Assembly: GCA_031002005.1 (NCBI GenBank)
Contig: CM061921.1
Coordinates: 127,812,597-127,876,596, forward strand
DNA from: Vandiemenella viatica
Taxonomy: Eukaryota > Arthropoda > Insecta > Orthoptera > Morabidae
Length of the DNA stretch: 64,000 nt
Reading direction: 5' to 3'
Shown: positions 10,863 through 21,587 of the stretch, piece by piece
Position numbering within the stretch: the first letter of the stretch is position 1
How the letters are laid out: each line of letters begins with the position of its first letter
Translations under genes and position numbers: made by a program
Notes under the pieces: generated by a model
Databases searched by the model: none
The model's input: the letters and a program-made list of their open reading frames with translations, nothing else
Told to the model about the DNA's origin: nothing

Positions 10863-13800
10863 ACCCGGAGTTATTAACAGCTTTGATGGATGACTGCTAT
10901 ACGCATTCAGATCCTTAACCTAAATTTGTCTAGCCTGTTGGGGCCAACTTCAAAGGAAACCGCTTCCATTGTTGGTAACCTATATTAATGGATTGTTAAC
11001 AGGCCTTCCCCCAGTCGGCACAAAGACTGTTTAGTTACTATGTTGACATGGGACACGTGCTTCTGTAATGAGACTGACTTTGATTATTTTAATATCAATT
11101 AATCATATATATATTTGGTTATTTTAATTTGAAAGAGAGAAAATAAATTTCCGCGATGAAAAGGCTAGCGTGGCGTTCGCTGACAATTCTTATTCTAATG
11201 AGACTAAATGAAAAGAAAAGATATAGATCGCAGTTAAACGACAATAGATTGACATCTTGTTGAAACCACTACAAAGATTTTCAGGCAGTATGAATAAAAA
11301 ACTAGACAGAATTGACGCTGTAGAATCTTCAGTTTTTAGACAGAAGTTGTTATTTTATCGAGAAATCTTCAGGATGTTGGTTTAATAAGTGTTGATTTCG
11401 TTGGAACTGAGCTCACTTTCCTTTAAAAGATATAAACCGTTACACTTCCTAACCTCAGTTTGGTCAGCTTCTTGTGGGCAAATAAAAAGAGGCCACCTTC
11501 TTTTGTTGGCAAGCTATATTAATTACTTGTTGACCGGTCCCTTCACGGAAGCCTACAGCTGCCCCTGACGCCCCTCACACATAGGCATCAAAGTATCTGG
11601 CTGCTATTAACCAATTTTAATATAATAATTTATTAAAATTCGTATTAAAGGGGTATTATATGTTTCGAATTAAATAACACTTGTGTCCAAAACGGTTCGA
11701 TGGGAAAATAATTCAATATTCGGTTATTCGAACACCTTGCAGATATTTCATTTGAATTGTTACTCAGTTGTAACATTTAGTTAATCTCAAATCGTAATCA
11801 AATAATTTAATTGAATCGTCAACCAATCAAGCCGCCTAAATGTTTGATTTGTGTATTTGATACATAAGAAATTCATAGATTGGAACGAATGCAAATTATT
11901 AGGTTTCATAGTCACGAGTTCAAGAGTTCAAGAGTTCAGGACGTATATAAACTAGTTTTCACGTCAATTATATCATGTTTCTTACTTCTGGATAGTTAAT
12001 TTTCTACACATCATACAACAACAAATCGCGTTTTTGTAGAAGAACGAGTTCATGACCTAATGGATCTTATGTGAGTGGCAAGGAGCTCGGCAGCTGACCA
12101 CACATTGCGCGCCGCTTCGACAAAATACGCCCCTGCACGTTAGAACGTTATCCAACTGGACACAGAAGCACAGACTATTGTTTTACGTCCGAATTACATA
12201 ATATTAATTGCGTTATGAAATGTTATCACTCATACAAACACACACACACATGCACACACGTACACACAGTCACTTTACAATATCAGATCACTTTAAACAG
12301 TTCATAAGAAATTTCCCTCCATTCATAGCTTTGCGTCAAATTTTTCTAGGTTCTGCAATTATTATTTCGTGATGTACTCTGTACTTTTCTAAACTGAAAA
12401 GTATTCCACAATCGTCAAGCCCTAAACTACTTTCAAACTATGAAAACCACAACAAAATCTGTTAGGTAGTATTTGCGTGGCACTGGAATAAACAGACACG
12501 GTTCGGTTACAAATTTATATAAGAACAGATAACAAAGTTTCTCTTCAGTATTTCTGTCACAGAATCCTGTTTTGAATCGGTATCTGAGAGATTTTATTAA
12601 CATTGAATGGAAGATAAAGAGAATAGTCGCGTGTTTTGTGGCCACTTGCCACATTCCTTTGCTTACCTCATCAAAATCGAGGTCACGGAAGTGTTAATGA
12701 CTGCAATGATTTCGGTAAACATGAAAAACCGAAATCTAGATGGTGGGACGCCGAGTGTTACAGTCTTTCTTTGCTGCGGGTAAGATGGATTGTTATTGTT
12801 TAGAATACAGTCAACATTGCGTCCATTTAAAGGTTAACATGCATACATCCTCCTTCATTTACACCCGCATCGTGATTGTTCTCTCCGTCCGGTAATTGCC
12901 AACAGAACTGATATGTTAGAGGCAATATTTAGTGTTTTACATCATGGTGTCTTTAATAGTTTAACATGTTCTGACGAATAAATGTTCAAAAGAAGACTTG
13001 AAATATTACTGTGTTATCGAATTCTAAAAATAATCAGCCTTCAACAGGTACTGTGCAAGGAAATGTACAAATTAACGTTCTGCAATCGTTAGTGGCAGAA
13101 CTGTTGGATTTAATTTGCCCACAACTTGCACCCTTATACCAGGAAGAAGCCATCATACTATATGTAATTTGAGATAATTACATGGCCTCGGGATACCCTT
13201 AGGGTCATTAATGCAGCGGCTTTCCGCTGCCTTCTGCATCCCATGTCATTGATCATTTCTGATTCATCCACCTTTATTGGCCGTTTTCCAACCCCACGGG
13301 CAATAGGGTCCCCTGGACAGCTCTCCGCTCTTCCGCCCTCCTTTCGGTGGCCGTGGGCAAGCAGTGGGTGACTCCTTATACCGGGAATCTTTCAGTCGCC
13401 AGAGCCTCGTCGTTCAAACGGGATGCACCACGTGAAGGAGAGTTTGAAATTTGGTTGGATGATTCTATTACTGTCTCTCCCAAACCCTTACGGTATATCT
13501 TTAGTGAAATAATATTTAGACCTTCTTTTCCATTGTGGCTCATATTACTTGCCAATTTTTCCAATCTCTTTCCTGATTGCTTTCCATGGATCTCCACTAA
13601 AATTTTTGTCAAAACTTGTATGTATTCGTTCATTTGACATCTTTTATTTTAAGCTTGATATTTCTTAAAACTAGTTCCTATCCCAGATACAAACTCTAGT
13701 TTTAAAAATTGGACTTTATATGTGTAGATTTTTACTTTCATTACTGTGTAGTCGAAATCCATGGGATTTTTATCGAAAAGACACTAAGCTCTTCAATTGC

Positions 13801-13908
13801 TGTGGAAAATTCAATACGTATTTACAACATCGTGTTTCTTCACTTAAACCACAAGAAAAAGATTTAATCAGTCGTTGTGGTGCCATGTATTCTAAACTAA
13901 GAAGTTAC

Positions 13909-14030
13909 CTAACATTCTCGTGCCGCTGGATGTAAATTTTGTGAAACATGGAGTCCTTGGGCTTCCCTGCTATGTCTGCTTTCATCTCCATGGCCACGTG
14001 ACGAGGAAGTACAGAGAGCAGCAGTCGCTC
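13909..14030 (-). CDS. Adenylyl cyclase (type 5/6-like), linker exon before C1
   Basis: A 122-bp minus-strand exon, acceptor (ttcag) at 14031 and donor (gtaact) at 13908. It enters in phase 0 with [17 protein letters not shown] and continues through [12 protein letters not shown] plus AG. This is the highly conserved segment leading from the sixth membrane helix into the C1 catalytic domain of animal transmembrane cyclases. It completes the upstream QRENQQQ end. The leftover AG joins the C of the 5241-5333 exon to make Ser before ILFADI. The 316-bp intron upstream is short. Two open frames on the + strand here are shadows. Confidence 0.95.
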
Positions 14031-14346
14031 CTGAACAAATATCAAACAATAGAAATATTAATCTACAACATAAAACAAATTTACCAAAATTGTATATCTA
14101 GAGCAGTACACTTTATGCGGTTGATGCATAGACCTTAGGAATACGAGAAAGAGGGAAAATGTAATGTTATACAGGGTAGTTGAAATACGTATTTATCATG
14201 TCCTGAAAATTAGGTGTTATTGCTTTGTGGAAGTATCTGATGTAAAGAAAAGACAGACATTTGAAGACACGAAGTGTTAGAGGAATTAACAGTCGGACGA
14301 GAAAAGTGCAGAGGATGACAAAGATGAGAATATGGTGAATCCTGAC

Positions 14347-14496
14347 CTGCTGCTGGTTCTCGCGTTGTGTGTTCAGCCTCGCCTCAACGCATTGCCTCGT
14401 CTCCATGAAGGCTTGTCGTTGCGCTAACTCACTTGGGAAGTGAGTGAACAGACCCGCCACATTCACCGAGAGCAGAACCAGTACGTTGCAGCACAA
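14347..14496 (-). CDS. Adenylyl cyclase (type 5/6-like), exon for membrane block end and linker
   Basis: A 150-bp minus-strand exon of exactly 50 codons, phase 0 at both ends, acceptor (ttattccag) at 14497 and donor (gtcagg) at 14346. It starts LCCNVLVLLSVNVAGLFTH, the last hydrophobic helix of the first six-helix membrane block. It then gives QRQAFMETRQCVEAR and ends QRENQQQ. Among animal cyclases the THYP-like, SQRQAF.ETR.C..AR and SQRENQQQ wording is closest to types 5 and 6 (fly Ac3/39E class), as judged from memory. The product would make cAMP at the plasma membrane under G-protein control. Upstream exons were not recognised between 14497 and 64000. Confidence 0.93.
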
Positions 14497-15659
14497 CTGG
14501 AATAAGAAATTCAGATATACTGTATAAAACGGAACAAGATGGAAGATAGAACATCCTCAAATATTTTCCTTCCAAAAAACTCTTGTTTATAAATTTTATA
14601 CTGAATACATCTACATACTCCTTTTTTGTGTTACAAAATTAAAATGCCATGCTCTTAACAGTTTTTTGCGTTTTGAAAACTAACGATTGGTAAAGTCGAA
14701 ATAGTAATTTTATGTATTTCATACATGCTTCGAGATCATATGTCAATTGAAAATTTGTCCTACGTGAAAGAATCACGGAAGAACGGTCAACAACAACTTA
14801 TTTCCAGCGACACAATAGGATACAGATAATATTGCAGAATAATAGCAAATTATCAATACATATTTTATATGCTTTCGAGGATACTGGTATTCTCGTTACA
14901 AATTGTTCACATTTTGTTCCTAACAACAACAGTATCTAAACACAGCTTTAAAGTTTATTTTCAAAGAAATAGAAGTCTTAAAAAATATCCGTATTAGGTA
15001 AATTTGGAAAATCGCATAAAAGAGGGAAACAAGATCACTACACTACTATTACCTTTGTAAACGGTCTATAACTTTTTTAGAAAAACTACTGAACAATAAT
15101 AGATGTTTGTTCATACAGTGATATTGATTGCTTAATACGTTCTTATTAATTTTTTCTCCACTACAAGTTGTCTGATATTCCATAGAAGATATACCTGAAT
15201 AGATCATAGACCGGTTATGTCGTATCTTACCACATTAATTGATGATATTTTAAAACTAACAGAATTAAATATGAACTGTTCACAGAATTCACGTTCGCAT
15301 TCACATAATATTCGTACCAATTTGTAAAAATATTGTTTAATATAATAGCGATATTTTCTTTAATTTGTATGTAAATGCAAACCAGACACAACAAACTGTA
15401 AAAACTTACACAATACCTCCAACCACTTGTATTTTAAACATTATTCTGAATAATAAACCCAAGGTTTCCAAGTTTCACCTCAAATCTAAAGCACTTGTGT
15501 TTGTGAATTCTCAGATGATTCAGGCAAGGTACCTGAAACCAAAGACCGATAGGGAAGAAAACACATCTGCAGTATTTGAAGCGAATTGCTTCTGCCTATC
15601 GTTGCAGAATCTTTGAAACTAAAATATAAACTAGATGACTTCTGTGATGTGCCTGGCGA
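14497..15659. other. No gene seen
   Basis: AT-rich DNA directly upstream of the cyclase exon, probably intron. The small frames have no family resemblance. Confidence 0.4.
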
Positions 15660-16047
15660 TCATATAGAACCAAACATCCCTACACATGACTCGAGAACCC
15701 CTGGACAATATTTCACTGCTCTACGGTGCAGTACTTGAAGAAGGTTTATGTACACTTCCATGCCAATTATTCTGTACAAGGAAGTTTTTTTTACAGTTTT
15801 TACAGTGGTTGGCAACAATGTGCAGCACCATGCTTTTTGCGTATTTTTTGCACTTTCATTCACTGATAATTATTCAGTATTACACAAATGAGACTGGATA
15901 GATTCTGCAAATTGTGATTGTGGAGCCACCTTACAGACAATTCACCACATCGTTTCTGACTGTCCTCTTCGCGCCTACAAGGGAACAATAGCTCAAATAC
16001 AGGAAGCGTCGATCAGTGCAGTTGATTGGATAAAAACATTAGTCTAG
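15660..16047 (+). pseudogene. LINE C-terminal fragment with Cys/His knuckle
   Basis: From 15901 a clean 48-residue frame reads ANCDCGATLQTIHHIVSDCP, then LRAYKG, ending at a stop at 16047. The C.CG...QT..HI...CPL pattern is the zinc-knuckle tail found at the end of many LINE reverse-transcriptase proteins. Upstream sequence to about 15660 is probably the same element but is broken. A relative with a different tail is at 35595-35832. Confidence 0.6.
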
Positions 16048-17041
16048 AGTTATAAAATTGTACAAGCTTCTGATACGCACATCTGTCATCACCTTTTGTA
16101 TATCTTGTTAAATATCGTACGATAAACAAATAAAAATAAATAACTTAGTGTGAAGTCTGTATTAGGTTGAAAATCTGTTTATTTGAATATGTGTTACATT
16201 TGAGGAATTTTGTGAGGTTTCTTTGAAAGACTAATGGTGACCTGTATTGTATATCTTCAGTGGATACGACTCAACTGTAGCATTATCACAGAATAATTCT
16301 AGGACAACCCGACAGTGAGCTACTAACTTTGGTGTCGACGTATGCACCATAAATTGAATTTATCAGCGGCACAAACACACTGTCTCGATTTCACCAAAGA
16401 AAATAAAAAACTGTGACAGGAAATAGAAAACTACGTCAACTGATAATCGTTTTGAACTCAGAGAATACAAATTAAACCCCAGTCAGCGGACTTGGGGGAA
16501 AGATGAGTAAATCTGCATTTTTGTAACGTTTTTAGTAGACATCTAACAGCAGACTTGCAAAGAAAGATCTTCTGACAGACGAAAAATCTGTTACGGGCAC
16601 ATAGTTATCAGGATTGGTAAGTACTATTCCCCAATTAGAATTTCTCTGAAATTCAGGGGAGAGGTTTAAAAATCTGCGACCAATGATGCATGACCCAACA
16701 ACTTCAGCACATCTGCAACAGATCTGGGGTTATTTCACGCATGAAAGACCGGGACACTCCAGCATTTTTTTCGTATTTTTCTCGTATCTGTTCTTAGCTA
16801 CGATGTTGCAAGAGACGAACAGATTCAGTAAAAATCGCTGCTGTAAAGGAAGGGAACTGTATCTTCTTTTGTCTTATTCTATAATACCTGTTCCTAAGTA
16901 TAAAAAAGTGAAAGTCACGGTAAAAACAATTTTAACATTCTTTCTTGGCCAACACCAAACTACAATAGTAGACAATTGGCCTCCTTATTCGAAGAAATCT
17001 AGCTCTCCTTAAAATGTGCTTAGAGAAAGAATTTACATATA
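16048..17041. other. No gene seen
   Basis: No recognised coding or repeat structure. The 109-residue frame at 16683-17012 has no motif I can name. Confidence 0.35.
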
Positions 17042-17289
17042 CAGGGTGGTCAGAAATTCACTCATCGGCGGGTGATGGCAGTGTTCGGGACGTTGCACTA
17101 ACGAAATAAATACAAAAAAGTCTAGTAAAAGTCGTACCGTTTTTGAGTTATACGCAGCTGAAGTTGGCCAATAAGAGCGTTGCGCGGGCGAATTCAAACA
17201 GCCTTCCACAGGAGGTATTGCCAAGCGTATTCGAGGCGCGGGACCGCCAAAGAAAACGAAAAGAAAAACTCTCTTGGGAAGTGATCCCC
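17042..17289 (+). mobile_element. End fragment of a mariner-like element (same family as 18058-19735)
   Basis: It starts CAGGGTGGTCAGAAATTCAC after a TA and follows the end of the 18058 element for about 235 bp, with roughly one difference in ten, so it is an older copy. It breaks off after CTCTTGGGAAGTG, where the left arm of the large inverted duplication begins. The last bases read GATCCCCAC, the complement of the GTGGGGAT expected next in the family. That hints at a small template switch at the breakpoint. Confidence 0.7.
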
Positions 17290-18437
17290 ACTGTCTATCC
17301 AGTTTCAGTCAAATAAACGGTTTTGGAATCTGCCGGAGTGTCGCTCTACAAATATAAGTTACACGGTATGAAATAATATTTTATACCTAGTTCGAACCCA
17401 TGATCTTTGCATTCAAGTGAAAAACCCATCACAGTTGTATAAAAATTGTAATTATGTCTACATACTGCAAACTATGTGAATTTTCTGCTTTATGGATTTA
17501 ATTAATACCTACTAATAAGTGCTGCTGAATATTGGTTTGGGGTGGTGTTAATATTTCTATAAGTAAAAGTCATTAGAATAACAGGATTTAATAAAAAAAA
17601 ATTTTTATAATAGCAACCATGCAATAGGATATAATATCACCTAGTAAATCCCAATATAATCATCTGTTACCCTAGTCGAGAAGAAAAAGTGGTTAATAAG
17701 ATGGGAGGGGCCAACACATACCAGGCATCACCCGTTAGCCATATATAACAGCGTACGAGAAGCAATATATCTTTTTATTGTTCTCCAAAGCTAGGTAAAG
17801 TAAACAATTTGTTACCAAAAGTTTGGTTAAAGAGGGGAAGATTCGTGTTGTTGTTAGCAACTCCGAGGGGGTTCTAACAGTCAACTCTGCAGGGCGACCA
17901 GGCTTCCATGTTGCTCTGAGAGAACTAAAGAACGGAAAAATGACTGATGGTGTATAGGACCCTAAATAAGTAAGTAAACCACAAGAAGGATATTGATGGG
18001 GATTCTATGATTGTATAGAATTTGGAGGAATGTTTGAAGAAATATTAATGGATTATACAGGGTGGTCAGAAATTCACTCATCGACAGGTAAGGGCAGTGT
18101 TTGGGACGTTGCACTAACGAAATAAATACAAAAAAAAATCTAGTAAAAGATGTACCGTTTTTTAGTTGTACGCAGCTAAAGTTGGCCAACAAGAGCGCTG
18201 CGCGGGCGAATTCAAACAGCCTTCCACAGACGATGTTGCCAAGCGTACTCGAGGCATGGGACCGCCAAAGAAAACGAAAAGAAAAACTCTCTTCGGAAGT
18301 GGGGATGGAACACGCAACCTTCAGATTGAGAGTTTGTCGTCTTACCGACTACGCGGCCGAGGCACTAGAGTTTCCTTGTTTTTAGAAGCCACTAGGGCGG
18401 ACTGTTTGTTCGTAATCGGAATTGATCGGTAATCCGC
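17290..18437 (+). repeat. Left arm of a 1.15-kb inverted duplication
   Basis: This 1148-bp stretch is the near-identical reverse complement of 19357-22046 once a 1.54-kb insertion in the right arm is removed. It covers 768 bp of flanking DNA (17290-18057) plus the first 380 bp of a mariner-like element. Differences between the arms are few, mainly homopolymer lengths and scattered substitutions. The left arm keeps the intact TATATA site that the right arm lost to a transposon near 17742-17750. Confidence 0.92.
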
Positions 18438-19735
18438 GCCGTCATGTTGAAACCACATGTCATTACGAATTTGCCAAAGGAACGTCCTCTAAGTACAACA
18501 GAAGTACGTTTTCATGAAATGCTAAATAAGAAGCGCCATTTAAACGTTGCGCAAGCAGAACAGGGCCTAGTATAAACTCGTCCAAAATACCCGCCCAAAT
18601 GTTAACAGTAAATTTGTGTTGGTATGACTTGCCAAAAATTGCATGCGGATTTTCTACATCCCAGATGTGGCTGTTTCGTCTATTAAAACACTCCTCCCTG
18701 GTAAAGCACGCCTCATCCGTCCACAGCACCTTCCTTTCAAAGTTTGGATAATCGTTACATTGCTGCAGGTACCACTGTGAAAACTGAACTCGAAGTGGAA
18801 AATCGTCTTCCTCCAAATCTTGGACCTTTTGAAAGTGAAAGGGATGTAACCCTTCGTCGTGAAGGACGTCCAAAACAGTGGCATGTGAAGCCTGGTAATT
18901 AAAAAACAACAAAAATGACCCTATTGAAAGGCTGCATTTAAACGGAGAATTTGAGGGATCACTTAGACTGGACGTACCTGCAATGCGTTGGCAATGATCC
19001 TAGAGCTTGTCCTCGGATTATCAGCAATCATTTCCAGGACGTTGTCTTCAAATCCTACACTCCGCCTGAACCGATTTCGTCCGGCGTCGGACCTGTGAAC
19101 AACAATACTTCCCGTCTCCCTCAACCTTCTGTCAACCAACACAAAAGTGTTTGCCGATGGAATCACGCGGTTAGGAAATCGAGTAGTGTAAATCTTAACT
19201 GCTTCGGCCCTGTTTTTTCCAGCAACGCCATACGCCAAATGCATATCGGCGTACTCTTCAAACGAAAATTGATGACGTAGCATGATGACAGTGTTCGACT
19301 GCGAGACTTCTTCTGGCATGGCCCTTAGACCCACCACCGACTTCCCGAAAAATGTTGCGGATTACCGATCAATTCCGATTACGAACAAACAGTCCACCCT
19401 AGTGGCTTCTAAAAACATAGAAATTCTAGTGCCTTCGCAGCGTAGTCGGTAAGACGGCAAACTCTCAATCTGAAGGTTGCGTGTTCCATCCCCACTTCCG
19501 AAGAGAGTTTTTCTTTTCGTTTTCTTTGGCGGTCCCATGCCTCGAGTACGCTTGGCAACATCGTCTGTGGAAGGTTGTTTGAATTCGCCCGCGCAGCGCT
19601 CTTATTGGCCAACTTTAGCTGCGTACAACTAAAAAACGGTACTACTTTTACTAGATTTTTTTTGTATTTATTTCGTTAGTGCAACGTCCCGAACACTGCT
19701 CTTACCTGTCGATGAGTGAATTTCTGACCACCCTG
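18058..19735 (-). mobile_element. Mariner-like element truncated and mirrored by inverted duplication
   Basis: Both ends read CAGGGTGGTCAGAAATTCAC inward and are bordered by TA, the ITm-superfamily target. The two ends are identical for about 380 bp, far more than the usual ~30-bp mariner repeat. Moreover the DNA outside both TA sites is also mirrored. The apparent long terminal repeat is therefore part of the larger inverted duplication. The true 5' end is on the right (19735), and the transposase reads leftward from 19337. Confidence 0.8.
18438..19337 (-). pseudogene. Mariner-like transposase, C-terminal third lost
   Basis: The minus-strand frame starts at 19337 (MVGLRAMPEEVSQSN). It has an N-terminal helix-turn-helix region (FSFEEYADMHLAYG, RETGSIVVHRSDAGR). 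After a probable 86-bp intron at 18892-18977 it continues VLHDEGLHPFHFQKVQDL, VLWTDEACF (first catalytic Asp) and NIWAGI. A frameshift follows VPLA. The second-Asp motif MWFQHDGA is present near 18438-18462, and the mirrored arm begins right after it. The third acidic residue and the rest are missing, so it cannot be active. The family is the IS630-Tc1-mariner group commonly annotated near DUF4817-type proteins in insects. Confidence 0.8.
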
Positions 19736-20049
19736 TATAATCCATTAATATTTCTTCAAACATTCCTCCAAATTCTATACAATCATAGAATCCCCATCAA
19801 TATCCTTCTTGTGGTTTACTTACTTATTTAGGGTCCTATACACCATCAGTCATTTTTCCGTTCTTTAGTTCTCTCAGAGCAACATGGAAGCCTGGTCGCC
19901 CTGCAGAGTTGACTGTTAGAACCCCCTCGGAGTTGCTAACAACAACACGAATCTTCCCCTCTTTAACCAAACTTTTGGTAACAAATTGTTTACTTTACCT
20001 AGCTTTGGAGAACAATAAAAAGATATATTGCTTCTCGTACGCTGTTATA

Positions 20050-21587
20050 CAGGGCGTTCGCCGGGAAACGCAACCCACTGTTAGCGCTACAAGGAAGAAA
20101 CTGCTCCCGGCGAGCGAGCGGTCAGCTTCCGGCATTGTTCGACCGTCGGCCGCGGACTATTTCACAATAATTACACTTCATAAACTTGTATGTGCTAAGC
20201 ATTCAAATGTGTCGTAATTCATTAGCTTACCTTATAAAAGATGCTGGAAGTGTTGACCCTCTTGTGTAATGCACATTTCACATCTTCTGAACATATTTCG
20301 AGACACACGCTGGATTTCACCTTTGTCAATGGACATTATTACTTGATAGATTTTTTCCTCAAGTTCTTCCAATGTGTGAGGATTTCCTTCGTACACCTTA
20401 CCCTTAAGTTTACCCCAAAGGTAGAAGTCACAAGGGTTTAAATCCGGTGATCTGGCGGGCCACAACCCACGGCTGATTACACGATCATAAAACACTTCGT
20501 CAAGTGCAGCAAGCGAATTTCTAGCGGTGTGAGCTGTCGCCCCATCCTGTTGAAAATAGCCGTACAATTTTTCTTCTTCAGTAAGTTTCTCGAAAAACGG
20601 TTTCACAATACTTTCGATATATCTTGCGGAAGTAAGAGTTTCACGGAAGAAAATTGAACCTATGATTCTCGAAGCACTAATCGCACACCAAACACCCACT
20701 TTTAAGTCATGCAATGGCAGTTGGAGTAGAGTATTTGGTTTTTCTGAACTCCAGTGTCGACTGTTTTGAGCGTTAACATAACCACTCAGATGAAACCAGG
20801 CCTCATCAGAGAAAAACGTCAGTTGCGGATCAACAGTGCCATCGTGGACACCCTGCAGGTACCAGTTGCAAAATCTAATCCTAGGCCCCTGGTCTATTTC
20901 TGTAATTTTATGCACCACAATTGTTTTGTACGGCTTTAAGTGAACTAGCTTTGTTTCTTTCCAAGCTGACGTCTTAGATACGCCTGCCTGCTGCCCTAAC
21001 TGACTTAATGATTTTTTAGGTGACTGTTCTAGTCGAAAAGCGATATCGTCAATTTTCTCCTCTGTGAGAATACGGTTGACCGACAGTCTCTTTTTGTTAA
21101 AAAATGAACCCGTTTCTCTTACTTTTTTAACCAGACGCAGAATTGTTGATTTAGCTGGCAGTAAAGCGCCAGGATATTCGCGACGAAATTTACTGCGACA
21201 CTTTTTAAACGACTTCTTCTTCACATATGTATCGTAGAGAAATATTCTTTGTTGCAAACTGTAACGTACCATAATTTTACTCACACTCAAACACGGTACA
21301 GATTAGTAAGAGTATGAAGCCCTAAACCAGCCAAACCGCAAAGAAACGTTTATTCACAACACTGATTAATAAGAGACTGAAGTCACAAACTAGCTACAAT
21401 GCAAAGAAACCGTTCTTAACCATGTAAGGGTCCCATTATACTGTGCCACTGCACTGTTGGGGCAGCGGAGGTGTTAAACAGTGCGGTGATTCACGGTGCC
21501 GGGTGGCGGGAACCGCTGGCCCCGCTGACCGAGCAAGTTGCCGACGGCAACAGACTGGGAGGGTTGCGTTTCCCGGCGAACGCCCTG
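20050..21587 (-). mobile_element. Complete mariner-like transposon with TA target duplication
   Basis: 27-bp perfect terminal inverted repeats (starting CAGGGCGTTCGCCGGG) lie at 20050-20076 and 21561-21587. TA is on both sides (20048-20049, 21588-21589). The mirrored left arm of the surrounding duplication has the uninterrupted TATATA sequence, so the empty site is seen directly. Length is 1538 bp. Perfect repeats and an intact transposase indicate a recent insertion. It postdates the inverted duplication, because only one arm carries it. Confidence 0.95.
20232..21290 (-). CDS. Intact mariner-like transposase, 352 residues
   Basis: This is an unbroken frame filling most of the element at 20050-21587. 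It would excise and insert the element by binding the terminal repeats in the nucleus. The N-terminal region (about residues 10-130) has two helix-turn-helix-like segments (QQRIFLYDTYVKKKSFKKCR, LGQQAGVSKTSAWK). The catalytic DDD set is FFSDEAWFHL (first Asp), YFQQDGATAHTA (second) and RSPDLNPCDFYLWG (third), with about 38 residues between the second and third Asp. WCAISA and LWPARSPDL are typical of this insect mariner-like group. The first Met at 21290 is closely followed by MV at codon 7, so the start could be either. No stop or frameshift is present, so it may still be functional. Confidence 0.93.
   Translation of the reverse strand: MSVSKIMVRYSLQQRIFLYDTYVKKKSFKKCRSKFRREYPGALLPAKSTILRLVKKVRETGSFFNKKRLSVNRILTEEKIDDIAFRLEQSPKKSLSQLGQQAGVSKTSAWKETKLVHLKPYKTIVVHKITEIDQGPRIRFCNWYLQGVHDGTVDPQLTFFSDEAWFHLSGYVNAQNSRHWSSEKPNTLLQLPLHDLKVGVWCAISASRIIGSIFFRETLTSARYIESIVKPFFEKLTEEEKLYGYFQQDGATAHTARNSLAALDEVFYDRVISRGLWPARSPDLNPCDFYLWGKLKGKVYEGNPHTLEELEEKIYQVIMSIDKGEIQRVSRNMFRRCEMCITQEGQHFQHLL

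Larger units (their letters stand above)
5334..13908 (-). other. 8.6-kb intron of the adenylyl cyclase gene, filled with repeats
   Basis: The intron is bounded by donor gtaact at 13908 and acceptor tttcag at 5334, and phase 2 is kept across it. It holds a possible hAT-like element (5528-8616), two SINEs, a hammerhead-like foldback, a ~168-bp tandem repeat, a LINE fragment and a C16 run. In 10870-13908 I see no gene. The part at 13195-13480 is clearly richer in GC and C runs than its surroundings; it may be the 3' part of another repeat, but no second copy is in the window. Confidence 0.85.

Noticed and set aside
12240..12270. CA-repeat microsatellite
   Set aside because: Too short and interrupted to list as a separate feature.
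13347..13637. Overlapping + and - ORFs of 96 and 85 residues
   Set aside because: They lie in a GC-richer, repeat-like patch inside the cyclase intron with no domain or splice support.
18058..19735. A long-TIR DNA transposon with 380-bp terminal repeats
   Set aside because: The mirror symmetry extends well outside the TA sites, so the apparent long terminal repeats belong to a larger inverted duplication.
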